Positions 1-7,333 are shown, counted from the stretch's first letter. The stretch is DNA of 64,000 nucleotides from Clostridia bacterium (GCA_024685775.1 JAIKVL010000006.1:1-64000); one strand, 5' to 3'. Translations and numbers: made by a program. The notes: a model not told the origin generated them from the letters alone.

Positions 1-1
1 C

Positions 2-2701
2 GTCGTCGCGGAGCTCATAAAGAAGTTTCAGTACAACACGTCGGAGCCTCGCGCGGTGTTCCTCTCTATGTTCGGTTACGAGGACGGGGGCGCCTTTATG
101 CAGGCTTTCCGTGACGTGCTTGACGGCGAGACGAAGGCGGGGGCTATTCGCTTGGAGCTCATCACAAAGATCGACGAGTTTATGCGCGATCATAAGAACT
201 ACAAGAAGCGCCTCGCAAACGACACGATCACGGTCGCCGGGCACGAGATCAACGTGCAGGTCGCGATCTCCCTCTATATGCTGTCCGTGCAAGAGCACTC
301 CATCCCCGGACTCAAGGAGGGCGGATGGGGATATACCGACAGCAAGGGCTATTGGGTGGACTGCGGCACATTGACCGACGAAGACATCAAAGCGCTTGCA
401 CGCGCGCTTTCCGAGGCTGACAAGGATTTCGTGAAGACTCTCCGCGCTTTCTTCGACAAGGGCGGCGAGTATATGAAGGCAACGGACGAACTGCTCAAAG
501 GCTATTCGACGATCACTTTGGAGAATAGCGATTACTTCCCGATCATTCGTTACTCAAAGGATAGGGCGGAGAGCATAGACAAGAATTATATGCTGGCACT
601 CTCGAACGCCTCCGTGCAAAATATGGGGATCACAAAGACGAGGACGGAAAACAAGCTCCGTCTCGACGTCCACCCGATCTTGTCCGTGGTGGAGCGCCAC
701 GCGAAGCAGATCGGACAATACGCAGGGCTCGCCGTGCCGATCAAGACGATACAGCAGGTCTATAACTGCAACGTGTCGCAAGTGAAGGGCGGCGGCTCCG
801 TGTCTATCCGCAACACTATAAACGAAAAGGTGTGGAACGGCTTCGACAGGTATTTCACAAACTGGCTCGCCGACGTTCAAGGAATGGGGAAGTCGCGCTC
901 TCAAATGGATAACTTCGTGGATCGCATCAGAAGTAACTTTGCGAAGTTCCAGCTCGGCGCGAATATTAAAGTCGTGCTCTCGCAGATGGCGTCTTTCCCG
1001 ACGTCGTTTTGCGTTCTCTCGGCTCCGGCGATGGTGCGAGCGTATGGTCACAAGCCCAACCTTAATAATATGGATAAATATTGCGCGTGGGCGCGCGTGC
1101 GTAATAGTGACCACGGCGTAGTGCTCGCTGAAGGCAACCTCGACAAGATCGGCGCCGTCGGCGACGTGTTCACGAAACCGATACAATGGACGGACCGTCT
1201 GACGATCGGCTTCTTGTGGAACGCCTGCCAATGCGAGGTGGAGGCGAAGCATAAAGGAGATGCCGCATACAAGTTCGGCACCGAGGCGAATATGGAAGAG
1301 GCGGGGGTGCTTCTTGAAGAGGTCGGACGCCTTACGCAGCCAAACTATACGCAAACTGAAAGATCGGCAATGCAACGGAGCGACAATCAGATCGCGAAGA
1401 GTCTCTCGATGTTCTTCTCCGTCCCGTTGAAGCAATACTCTCGTTTGATCGAGTCCATCGGTCGCGTGCGTGCCTTGCGCTATAAGAAGAACGTCCTGCA
1501 CGAAAATGTCTCCGCTGCAGAGATGAACGCCGCGAGAAAAGGTCTCGCCAAGGCGGCGACGGCTGTCACGGTGGCGAACCTTATATATGCGCTCATGGGG
1601 CAGCTCGTGAAGTTCTTGCTCAACAAAGACCGCAAGGACAAAGACGGCGAGGAGATCGGATGGGTCGAGGATTTCTTCAAAGATTTCGCATCCACCTCGA
1701 TCGGTATGATCCCGCTCGTGAAAGAGGTCTACAACGTTTTCAACGGGTACGAGGTAGAAGAGGCTGTCACTTCGACGATCAACGACTTCGTTAAAGGCGC
1801 GAAGGGCGCGGTTGAGCTGCTCGGAACGATCGGAGACGACGAACCGCACGAGGCGAGAGACTATGCAAAACCGCTCCGCGACTTTATCTATGCGTCCGGG
1901 CAGATCCTCGGGATCCCGACAAGAAACCTCTACAGTCTCACTTTCGGCATCGTGAACCGCTTCGACGAGAGCGAGGCTTACAAGTGGAACTCTCTCTTCT
2001 ACGCGCAGAACTATGTAAAGGATCTGAAGAAGGCGATCGAGGAAGGTGACGAGGGCAAAGCATCGACAATCGTCGGTCTTATGATGAAGGACGACGGTAT
2101 GACCTCCACGTCGCCGCTCGTAAATAAGAAGCTCCGCGAGCTTTACGGGAAAGGCTATACCGTCCTCCCGAAGACGGTCCGCGACAGCATTACCTACGAA
2201 GGTGAGACGATCAAGCTCTCCGCGAAGAGTCAAAAGGCTTTCAAAGACACTTACAGCGGCGCGAATAAGGAAGTCGAAAACTTGATAAAGGCGTCCTATT
2301 TCAACAAGCTCTCGGAAGAGGTGCAGGCGAAGTCTATCAAATGGATCTACGACTATTACTACGAGAGCGCCGTCTGCGAGACCGTGGGCGAGGAGAGCAA
2401 CTCGAAGAAGATGCTCTTCGCCGAGACGATGCCAGTCAGCAAGTTCGCTATGTCGATCGCGGCGTGCTCCGCCGTCGAAGGAAAGGTCGACAAGAAGGGC
2501 AACACGATCGCCGGGACGAAGAAGGCGGAGGTGATGAAGCTGCTGAACAAGCTCTCGCTCACTCGTGCAGAGAAGGCGTTGATCCTCGCGTACCTCGGGT
2601 ACTCGGTGGACGATTATGCCGAGCTCATAAAGAGTTATATTCGCAGGATTGGGCTCTCAAAGGCACAGCAAAAAGCCTTCCTTGCATACTGCGGTTTGTG
2701 A
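2..2701 (+). CDS. Phage large structural/polyvalent protein, 5' end outside window
   Basis: The frame is open from the first complete codon and has no stop up to the TGA ending at 2701, so this is the 3' part (900 codons) of a longer gene; the GTG at 56 is not a convincing start. The text is mostly helical, with a hydrophobic segment near residue 520 of the part starting at 56 (AVTVANLIYALMGQLVKFLL), then a charged loop and a second hydrophobic stretch. A region of the type SKSLSMFFSVPLKQYSRL followed by such a helix pair resembles the C-terminal part of giant phage internal-virion or 'large polyvalent' proteins. I infer a prophage or phage-remnant gene from that resemblance and from the mobile DNA that follows. 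No enzymatic motif is visible, and the exact family is not certain. GC content matches the chromosome, unlike the AT-rich cassettes after it. Confidence 0.6.
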   Translation, partial: VVAELIKKFQYNTSEPRAVFLSMFGYEDGGAFMQAFRDVLDGETKAGAIRLELITKIDEFMRDHKNYKKRLANDTITVAGHEINVQVAISLYMLSVQEHSIPGLKEGGWGYTDSKGYWVDCGTLTDEDIKALARALSEADKDFVKTLRAFFDKGGEYMKATDELLKGYSTITLENSDYFPIIRYSKDRAESIDKNYMLALSNASVQNMGITKTRTENKLRLDVHPILSVVERHAKQIGQYAGLAVPIKTIQQVYNCNVSQVKGGGSVSIRNTINEKVWNGFDRYFTNWLADVQGMGKSRSQMDNFVDRIRSNFAKFQLGANIKVVLSQMASFPTSFCVLSAPAMVRAYGHKPNLNNMDKYCAWARVRNSDHGVVLAEGNLDKIGAVGDVFTKPIQWTDRLTIGFLWNACQCEVEAKHKGDAAYKFGTEANMEEAGVLLEEVGRLTQPNYTQTERSAMQRSDNQIAKSLSMFFSVPLKQYSRLIESIGRVRALRYKKNVLHENVSAAEMNAARKGLAKAATAVTVANLIYALMGQLVKFLLNKDRKDKDGEEIGWVEDFFKDFASTSIGMIPLVKEVYNVFNGYEVEEAVTSTINDFVKGAKGAVELLGTIGDDEPHEARDYAKPLRDFIYASGQILGIPTRNLYSLTFGIVNRFDESEAYKWNSLFYAQNYVKDLKKAIEEGDEGKASTIVGLMMKDDGMTSTSPLVNKKLRELYGKGYTVLPKTVRDSITYEGETIKLSAKSQKAFKDTYSGANKEVENLIKASYFNKLSEEVQAKSIKWIYDYYYESAVCETVGEESNSKKMLFAETMPVSKFAMSIAACSAVEGKVDKKGNTIAGTKKAEVMKLLNKLSLTRAEKALILAYLGYSVDDYAELIKSYIRRIGLSKAQQKAFLAYCGL

Positions 2702-2783
2702 TAATTTTGTGACAATTATATCAAATAGCACAATATGTCGTATTAAAATAATGATATCAAATACAACATATTGGATATAGGAG

Positions 2784-2802
2784 AATCCCTATCTCTCCGC
2801 CA
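2784..2802 (+). repeat. tRNA-Ser 3'-tail-like repeat, copy A
   Basis: AATCCCTATCTCTCCGCCA reads like the T-loop end, acceptor strand, discriminator G and CCA of a bacterial tRNA-Ser (compare GGTTCGAATCCC..CTCTCCGCCA). No tRNA body precedes it. It is followed at once by a hairpin terminator, as at a real tRNA 3' end. The best reading is an attachment-site footprint left by integration into a tRNA-Ser gene. Confidence 0.6.
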
Positions 2803-2808
2803 GTTTAG

Positions 2809-2836
2809 AAAAAGTCGGGTTTATCCGACTTTTTTA
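2809..2836. terminator. Hairpin terminator after tRNA-tail copy A
   Basis: AAAAAGTCGG and CCGACTTTTT form a 10-bp stem with a short loop and a run of T on the plus strand, six bases after the tRNA-like CCA. It can act in both directions because the A/T runs are symmetric. Confidence 0.7.
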
Positions 2837-2849
2837 ATGCAAACTTAAC

Positions 2850-2985
2850 GATAGGGATTTGAACGAGAGCGTTAAGAAAAGGCGCCTTGATTTGGCGCGT
2901 TTTTAGCGGCTGACCGAAGTTGAGCAAAAGGCAAATTACAAGCAAAAACGTTATGCCTTTTGCGAAACAAGAGCAAATCCCTATC
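2850..2985. repeat. Inverted tRNA-fragment pair enclosing nested hairpins
   Basis: GATAGGGATTTG (2850-2861, followed by AAC) is the exact reverse complement of CAAATCCCTATC (2974-2985), so a piece of the tRNA-Ser T-loop/acceptor region lies inverted against copy B. Between them are AAAAGGCGCC..GGCGCGTTTTT and GCAAAAGGCA..TGCCTTTTGC stem-loops. There is no coding sequence. It looks like rearranged attachment-site DNA. Confidence 0.55.
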
Positions 2986-2994
2986 TCTCCGCCA
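2975..2994 (+). repeat. tRNA-Ser 3'-tail-like repeat, copy B
   Basis: AAATCCCTATCTCTCCGCCA, essentially identical to copy A and one base longer at its left edge. It is again followed directly by a strong hairpin. Confidence 0.6.
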
Positions 2995-3037
2995 AAAAGA
3001 ACCTAAATTGAACACGCTTCAATTTAGGTTCTTTTTT
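2995..3037. terminator. Long perfect hairpin terminator
   Basis: AAAAGAACCTAAATTGAA, a CACGC loop, and the matching TTCAATTTAGGTTCTTTTTT arm give a stem of about 18 bp ending in T on one strand and A on the other. It directly abuts tRNA-tail copy B. Confidence 0.75.
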
Positions 3038-3040
3038 ATC

Positions 3041-3110
3041 CAAACCGCAAGGTTTGGCATATCATCACACCTTCAGGTGTGTATATCATCAAGGTGCTTG
3101 CGCCTTGTAT
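3041..3110. repeat. Tandem small palindromes with TATCATC linkers
   Basis: Three short hairpins, AAACC-gcaa-GGTTT (3042-3055), ACACC-ttca-GGTGT (3067-3080) and AAGG..CCTT (3091-3106), are separated by near-identical ATATCATC linkers. This is a dispersed intergenic palindromic element of a type seen between genes in Clostridia. The rest of 3111-3200 holds no gene that I can see. Confidence 0.5.
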
Positions 3111-3204
3111 AATGAACGACTATCAAACGTGTGCGACGTATTAGAAAAAGTGCGAATAAAAGCAATGGAAGGTTTTGAACGAGCTTAATTATTCATTTTA
3201 CGTT

Positions 3205-3219
3205 ACTACCGCTCCGCCA
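3205..3219 (+). repeat. tRNA-tail-like repeat, copy C (variant)
   Basis: ACTACCGCTCCGCCA is a variant of the tail. It is followed by AAGGATCACTTGAGGTTCGTTTTTT, which is only the right arm of the terminator found at 4404-4440; the left arm appears to have been deleted at the junction. Confidence 0.5.
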
Positions 3220-3243
3220 AAAGGATCACTTGAGGTTCGTTTT

Positions 3244-3618
3244 TTAGCTGTTATAATCATAAGCGATTTTATTTTTCTTTTTTCCTTCTAAGTTCAAGAT
3301 AAAGCCCTCTTCAACTTTGCACCATTGGTGCTTATGCTTTTCCGGCAAACTATCTCTGATCGTTTCATCATCACAATGGTTATCTTTTACAAGTTCAAGA
3401 TCCTTGATTTTTATTCCGATGCATATGTCATCTTTAAGTTGAAAGATATTCTCCTCTTTACTCATGAAGTCTTTATCATATGCTCTTTGATCTTGAAAGT
3501 TCACAAAAAAACTATCCCAACGGATATCCGCTTCAATGATCGTCCCGATCATACCCATTTTTATTCCTTGCTTTTCGTAATTATTGTTAATTACTTTAAC
3601 TTCATCCAACAGTTTCAT
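3244..3618 (-). CDS. Putative immunity protein of cassette 1 (SH3-like)
   Basis: A 124-residue protein. The chosen start is the ATG whose last two bases belong to the TGA of the upstream gene (ATGA overlap), preceded by a G-rich ribosome site; a GTG three codons earlier is less likely. The core pattern, MKLLDEVKVI then KMGMIGTIIEA and finally GIKIKDLELV, matches small barrel proteins of the DUF4926 kind, often found as partners of toxin-like genes. A charged tail of about 45 residues follows. Coupled translation behind a Cys/His-rich candidate toxin suggests it neutralises that protein. The immunity role is inferred. Coding DNA is clearly more AT-rich than the chromosome around it. Confidence 0.55.
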   Translation of the reverse strand: MKLLDEVKVINNNYEKQGIKMGMIGTIIEADIRWDSFFVNFQDQRAYDKDFMSKEENIFQLKDDICIGIKIKDLELVKDNHCDDETIRDSLPEKHKHQWCKVEEGFILNLEGKKKNKIAYDYNS

Positions 3619-4241
3619 TCCTGCCACCCCCCAATCGGTGTATTCATTTTGATTTTTCCATTCGGGAAAACCAAAACCATGTAATTCGTTTTCAATTTGT
3701 AGGTTTTCCCTTCTTTTTCGTTTGCCCCGGGGATATCGACAAATATGTTGATTTTACAACCATATCGTGAGATATTTTGAATCAGATATTTCCCGTAAAA
3801 ATATGCCTCCTTCGTTTTTTGCAACAAGACGTTAACAAAAGCATCATATTCCCCATTATGATATCCCATAGCCTCGAGCCATCCTGATTTCGATTCATAC
3901 AAATACTGAGTTTTCCCAATGGGAACAATCATTTGTATTTCCGAGATATCGTTTGGCTGTATTGGGATTTCCTTACAGTGGCATCTGGAATGATACAATC
4001 CGAGGGTAAGCCCTTTACTCAAACAGTCAACAATATTATCCAAAGAATAATTCATCGTTTCAGGCTTCTTCCCATGCTCATTTTTAAACCAACATTGATT
4101 CACGGCAACACATTTAACACAATGATTCTCGGTAGTTCCTTCGATGATGCCCGTGTCATACCCGTAATCATCCAGTGTTATCGTATTTTTATCGTCAACC
4201 ACTTGGATCCAATTCCCAAGAGCTTTTTCAAACTCAATCAT
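3615..4241 (-). CDS. Putative toxin of cassette 1, Cys/His-rich
   Basis: A 208-residue protein. The start is the ATG at 4241, with GGGAGG about 8 bases upstream; an in-frame TTG 20 codons earlier falls inside the leader hairpin and would encode it (MKKCRSFSNLL), so I reject it. The N-terminal half has HCVKC, NQCW and HSRCHC, a metal-site arrangement like that in the MuF-type phage head protein family. The C-terminal half ends in FPNGKIKMNTPIGGW, shared with the other two cassettes and reminiscent of the DUF6883 family found at the ends of polymorphic toxins. It overlaps the downstream small gene by four bases. Activity is unknown; the toxin role is inferred from pairing and architecture. Confidence 0.5.
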   Translation of the reverse strand: MIEFEKALGNWIQVVDDKNTITLDDYGYDTGIIEGTTENHCVKCVAVNQCWFKNEHGKKPETMNYSLDNIVDCLSKGLTLGLYHSRCHCKEIPIQPNDISEIQMIVPIGKTQYLYESKSGWLEAMGYHNGEYDAFVNVLLQKTKEAYFYGKYLIQNISRYGCKINIFVDIPGANEKEGKTYKLKTNYMVLVFPNGKIKMNTPIGGWQE

Positions 4242-4267
4242 ATTATACAAGACCTCCCTCACGAAAA

Positions 4268-4395
4268 GCAAAAGGTTGGAGAAACTCCGGCATTTCTTCA
4301 ACCTTCAATTACATTATACCATATCATTTTTCGAAACAGGTAATTTTGTGACACCGTGTTTTCAAAATACAATTTTGATTACTATCTCTCCGCCA
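4268..4395 (-). promoter_or_regulatory. Cassette leader repeat: promoter plus attenuator-like hairpin, copy 1
   Basis: This ~128-bp stretch recurs almost unchanged at 6068-6193. Read on the minus strand it starts with the tRNA-tail complement (tail copy D is 4379-4395), carries TATAAT (4313-4318 on plus) without a strong -35, and then, where transcription should start, a 13-bp stem (4272-4284 with 4293-4305, one mismatch) followed by TTTTGCTTTT. A terminator-like hairpin between promoter and gene suggests attenuation or a processed leader. Confidence 0.55.
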
Positions 4396-4403
4396 TTAGA
4401 TAC

Positions 4404-4440
4404 AAAAACGAACCCCAAGGATCACTTGAGGTTCGTTTTT
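4404..4440 (-). terminator. Terminator of cassette 2
   Basis: AAAAACGAACC (4404-4414) pairs with GGTTCGTTTTT (4430-4440). It lies 15 bases past the stop of the minus-strand gene at 4455 and ends in a T run on that strand. The same hairpin, slightly altered, is at 5189-5225. Confidence 0.75.
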
Positions 4441-4454
4441 GTTAGATAACTTTT

Positions 4455-4934
4455 TTAAACAATTCTTAAATCACTCGTTTTGACTGCGACTGCACTATCG
4501 TAAGCCGCAGCTTCTTTCGGCTCATAGAAATCCACTTCCACCTTCCCCGAAACAACGCTGTCATCCACAACACATCCGACCGCAGCCTTGTGTATGCCGA
4601 ACTTAGCGTAGCACTCTCTTTCGACGATCAATTGCACCCGATCACCGATCGAGAATGGTAGAGTATCCAAAATAGTTTTTGCATTGGCATAGACCTTTTC
4701 TAAATCCGAAAAGATCTCTTTTTTAATCTCTTCGGGCAATTGTTCGCTTTCAACGATCAAGTCACTCTGCTCTAATTCTCTGATAATATACTCGCCCAGA
4801 ATCTTCGGATGAAAGAACAAAACTTCGGCAGTATGCGCAAAGACCTTCAGCACTATCCCGTGCGTATCTTTCTGAAGTCCCGGTTCCGCCTTGAGCTTTT
4901 CGTTGTTTATCCTTATCAAATCAGCTTTTTTCAT
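4455..4934 (-). CDS. Putative immunity protein of cassette 2 (two SH3-like units)
   Basis: A 159-residue protein. The ATG at 4934 is chosen because it forms the same ATGA overlap with the upstream remnant as in the other cassettes and sits 9 bases after GGAGG; the ATG three codons earlier touches the ribosome site. It seems to hold two related halves: KKADLIRI..DTHGIVLKV at the N-terminus and FSIGDRVQLIVE..AVGCVVDD..VAVKTSDLRIV at the C-terminus, the latter close to the small barrel of the 75-residue protein in cassette 3. Its upstream partner is broken, so it may now be an orphan. Function inferred from position and fold pattern. Confidence 0.5.
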   Translation of the reverse strand: MKKADLIRINNEKLKAEPGLQKDTHGIVLKVFAHTAEVLFFHPKILGEYIIRELEQSDLIVESEQLPEEIKKEIFSDLEKVYANAKTILDTLPFSIGDRVQLIVERECYAKFGIHKAAVGCVVDDSVVSGKVEVDFYEPKEAAAYDSAVAVKTSDLRIV

Positions 4935-5165
4935 TTTATCCATCCTCCGAAAGGGGTAATAAGTACGATCTCACCCTCGGGTCGCAGCATCCATCCCGAA
5001 TAGAACGTCTTTGAGCTTAGCGAGACGGGGATCGCCAACTGTTGTCCGTGTTCATCAAGTTTCTTTCTTTTATATTGTCCGCATAGTTCAAACGCTCGGA
5101 TCGTAGATCCTTCGCGCGCTTTGGCTAAAAACGCCGCACTGTGGCGTTTTCTTAACGCGTCGAGC
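4931..5165 (-). pseudogene. 5'-truncated toxin remnant of cassette 2
   Basis: About 78 codons of open frame on the minus strand align with the C-terminal parts of the other two toxin-like proteins: LDALRKRHSAAF.., ELCGQY, then FYSGWMLRPEGEIVLITP and FGGWIK before the TGA at 4931-4933. There is no start codon with a ribosome site; the frame runs straight into tRNA-tail copy E at 5166-5180, so the N-terminal metal-binding half is gone exactly at a cassette boundary. Confidence 0.6.
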
Positions 5166-5180
5166 CTTATCTCTCCGCCA
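5166..5180 (+). repeat. tRNA-tail-like repeat, copy E
   Basis: CTTATCTCTCCGCCA, followed like copy D by ATTAG and a terminator hairpin. It marks the junction where the toxin remnant of cassette 2 is cut off. Confidence 0.55.
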
Positions 5181-5188
5181 TTAGCGAC

Positions 5189-5225
5189 AAAAACGAACCC
5201 CCGGGTTTACTTGAGGTTCGTTTTT
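5189..5225 (-). terminator. Terminator of cassette 3
   Basis: AAAAACGAACC (5189-5199) pairs with GGTTCGTTTTT (5215-5225), 15 bases past the stop of the minus-strand gene at 5240, in the same position as the hairpin of cassette 2. Confidence 0.75.
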
Positions 5226-5239
5226 GTTTTCCTATTTAA

Positions 5240-5467
5240 TTATTCGTTATCGGGAATCACCTTTAAGTCTTCGACCCGAACGCCGACATCTTTCTCCGTC
5301 GTGCAATATATCCCGTCTTTATCTTGATAAATCTCACCATCAAAATACACGAGGACGTAGCCATTACGTTCTTCGCCCATAATCGTCCCTTTATCTCCTA
5401 CTTCAACTCCGGCTTCTCTGTATTCTGTCCTTTCTTTTATTAGTTTTACTCTATCCAGTTCTTTCAT
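5240..5467 (-). CDS. Putative immunity protein of cassette 3 (DUF4926-like)
   Basis: A 75-residue protein beginning MKELDRVKLIKE and ending VGVRVEDLKVI, with VEVGDKGTIMGE and GYVLVYFDGEIY between. This is the compact form of the small beta-barrel family (DUF4926 type) that often sits beside toxin-like genes. The ATG overlaps the toxin stop by four bases (ATGA). It is the shortest and cleanest immunity candidate of the array and helps to recognise the longer versions in cassettes 1 and 2. Role inferred from context. Confidence 0.6.
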   Translation of the reverse strand: MKELDRVKLIKERTEYREAGVEVGDKGTIMGEERNGYVLVYFDGEIYQDKDGIYCTTEKDVGVRVEDLKVIPDNE

Positions 5468-6045
5468 TTTTTACCTCCGTATGGCGTAGCCAAAACCAAT
5501 TCGCCGTCGGGGTATGCCATCCATCCGCTCACGAAAGACACAGTTTCTCCTGTGTCCTTTGTTTTTAAGTGTATCACAATATTGATCCTTTGTCCATACC
5601 CATCTCTTTTTCCCAAAACATACTCTCCGCATTGAAATGCTATTTGTGCTTGCCTGTCAATCTCTTTCTTTAACGTCTCGGCATTAATGATCGAAAATCC
5701 CCATTCTTCAAATAACGTTTTTTTTCCTTTATCTTTGCCTTGGTTAAACACGTATTTTGTATACTTTTCTATTGCGCTTCGGGTCTGAACGTTTAGCCCC
5801 CCAACTTCTTCATAGTAACAATGGCAATGTTCGTGCAATGGATTCTCAGGACAATTCCCTTTAACAAAACAACATCCGTTCATATTAAGACAACTTGCAC
5901 AGTGTCTTGTATTTACAGCAGGGTTTTCAGCATAATTCTTTCTTTCTGCCGCTGTCTTTGCGGGCATTGATCCCGGATGGATCCATTTTACCCATTCGCA
6001 AGAAAGCATCTTTTTTACATAATCATTTGCTTGCGATAATTCCAT
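5464..6045 (-). CDS. Putative toxin of cassette 3, Cys/His-rich
   Basis: A 193-residue protein. The start at 6045 has an ideal AAAGGAGG 6-7 bases upstream; the longer in-frame reading (MKKCRSFSNLL..) only translates the shared leader hairpin. Residues about 40-70 carry HCASCLNMNGCCF and PLHEHCHCYYEE, a probable zinc site like that near the end of MuF-type phage head proteins. The C-terminal domain (YGQRINIVIHLKT, then SGWMAYPDGELVLATPYGG) resembles DUF6883-type domains of polymorphic toxins. It is coupled to the small gene at 5240-5467. No signal peptide or membrane segment is visible. The toxin label is an inference. Confidence 0.55.
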   Translation of the reverse strand: MELSQANDYVKKMLSCEWVKWIHPGSMPAKTAAERKNYAENPAVNTRHCASCLNMNGCCFVKGNCPENPLHEHCHCYYEEVGGLNVQTRSAIEKYTKYVFNQGKDKGKKTLFEEWGFSIINAETLKKEIDRQAQIAFQCGEYVLGKRDGYGQRINIVIHLKTKDTGETVSFVSGWMAYPDGELVLATPYGGKK

Positions 6046-6067
6046 ATTCTCCTCCTTTCTATAATAC

Positions 6068-6193
6068 AAAAGGTTGGAGAAACTCCGGCATTTCTTCAAC
6101 CTTCAATTACATTATACCATATCATTTTTCGAAACAGGTAATTTCGTGACACCGAGTTTTCAAAATTCGATTTTGGTTACTACCGCTCCGCAA
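6068..6193 (-). promoter_or_regulatory. Cassette leader repeat: promoter plus attenuator-like hairpin, copy 2
   Basis: Near-identical to 4268-4395. TATAAT lies at 6111-6116 (plus coordinates) and the stem arms are 6070-6082 and 6091-6103. The outer edge is a damaged tRNA tail (copy F, TACCGCTCCGCAA), which marks the right end of the array. Confidence 0.55.
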
Positions 6194-6220
6194 AAAAAAT
6201 GCAGGAAACGATTCCTGCAT
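6192..6220 (-). terminator. Terminator downstream of the esterase gene
   Basis: ATGCAGGAA (6199-6207) and TTCCTGCAT (6212-6220) form a 9-bp stem with an ACGA loop; the minus strand continues into seven T. It ends the transcript of the gene at 6270-7274. Confidence 0.75.
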
Positions 6221-6269
6221 TCGATTTTCCTATTTCTTTGATTCGTTTTTTTTATTGATTCGCGGTGGG

Positions 6270-7274
6270 TCAGCGCCCCATAAGCGCGTGAACGGCGCGC
6301 CATGCTTTATCCGCATAGAAGCGGTGACCTTCTTCGCCGATGACGTGCGTCAAGCGGTCGCCGAAGCCCAAAAAATCGTAGGCGCGTTTGCCTTGCTCGA
6401 AGCAGGCTTTCGCGCCCGCGAGCGGGAAGATCTTGTCTTCCGCGCCGTTGACTTGGACGTAGAATTTGGGGCAAGCCATCGCGATGAGGTCGCCCATATC
6501 GAAGTATAAGCCGATGCGCGGAACGTAATTGCAGGAGCAGTGGTGCATCGCGCCGATCGAATCCTTAAAGGTGCAGACGGCGCAAGAGGGCATCGCGAGT
6601 TTGATCCTGTCTTCAAGCGCGGCGGCGTATGCGGTTGCCGTTCCGCCTCCGGAGTTGCCCGTCAGGCAGATCGCGTTCGCGTCCACCTTGTCCGAAAAAT
6701 AGGTCTCGACCGCGTCGATCATCTGACAGACGTCCCAAACGCGTTCGCCGATCGTCGTCCGCCCCATTAAAAGCGCGGTCATCGCGGGTTCCAAGCAAGC
6801 GTCAAGCTCTTTATTCGGGTTTTTCAGTTCTCCGAACGAACGCTGTTCCATGCAGATCGCGGCGAATCCTTCTCGGACGGCGCGAATGCAAAAATCGCGG
6901 TTTCCGTTTTTGATCGAAAGCGCGTCCTTTTCCTGCTTGACGATGCCGAGGGAAATATACATGCCGGGGGAATGCCCTTGCAGGCAGATGATCAGAGGAG
7001 GCTTCTTGACTCCGTCGGGAAGCAACAGATGCGCCGGAACGTAATAGCCGGGTTCGGTTTGGATGGTGAATCGGGTCTCCGTGTAGCCCGTTTGCTTCTT
7101 CTCCCATTCGACGGAAAGACCAAGCGCCGCCGTCTGCATCCGATCGGTCCCGATGAGTTCCCGCAGCTTTTCGCGCGCCGCTTTTTGCCACGTTTTCAAA
7201 TCGCCGCCGTCGTAACTCATAGACGGCTTGATCTGTCGGAAAAGTTCTCGTTCGTAATCATACGTGCATTTCAT
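6270..7274 (-). CDS. Alpha/beta hydrolase, acetyl-xylan-esterase-like
   Basis: A 334-residue cytoplasmic protein without signal peptide. The ATG at 7274 is used because GAGGAGG lies 9 bases upstream, while an ATG three codons earlier abuts it. The fold signs are PPLIICLQGHSPG after the first strands, the nucleophile elbow GNSGGG (serine) and a late histidine in EEGHRFY; an acid in NGAEDKIFP completes a plausible triad. The long N-terminal region before the hydrolase core is typical of dienelactone-hydrolase or acetyl-xylan-esterase-like families. The substrate is not known; with the second hydrolase nearby it may deacylate glycan fragments, which is inference. Stands as its own transcript with a clear terminator. 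Confidence 0.7.
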   Translation of the reverse strand: MKCTYDYERELFRQIKPSMSYDGGDLKTWQKAAREKLRELIGTDRMQTAALGLSVEWEKKQTGYTETRFTIQTEPGYYVPAHLLLPDGVKKPPLIICLQGHSPGMYISLGIVKQEKDALSIKNGNRDFCIRAVREGFAAICMEQRSFGELKNPNKELDACLEPAMTALLMGRTTIGERVWDVCQMIDAVETYFSDKVDANAICLTGNSGGGTATAYAAALEDRIKLAMPSCAVCTFKDSIGAMHHCSCNYVPRIGLYFDMGDLIAMACPKFYVQVNGAEDKIFPLAGAKACFEQGKRAYDFLGFGDRLTHVIGEEGHRFYADKAWRAVHALMGR

Positions 7275-7333
7275 TCGGCGCATCCTCCTCGAAATCGGGA
7301 TATAGAACCCGAATTCCGTTATAGTTTAGCATA

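Noticed and set aside
4242-4301. Shared N-terminus MKKCRSFSNLL of two cassette proteins as a signal or export tag
   Set aside because: It starts at TTG inside the leader hairpin with no ribosome site; a good site precedes a later ATG in both cassettes, so the similarity comes from the repeated leader.
2784-6193. Reading the tail repeats as an integron (attC) array
   Set aside because: The units lack attC core sites (RYYYAAC/GTTRRRY) and no integron integrase is in the window; the repeats match a tRNA 3' end instead.
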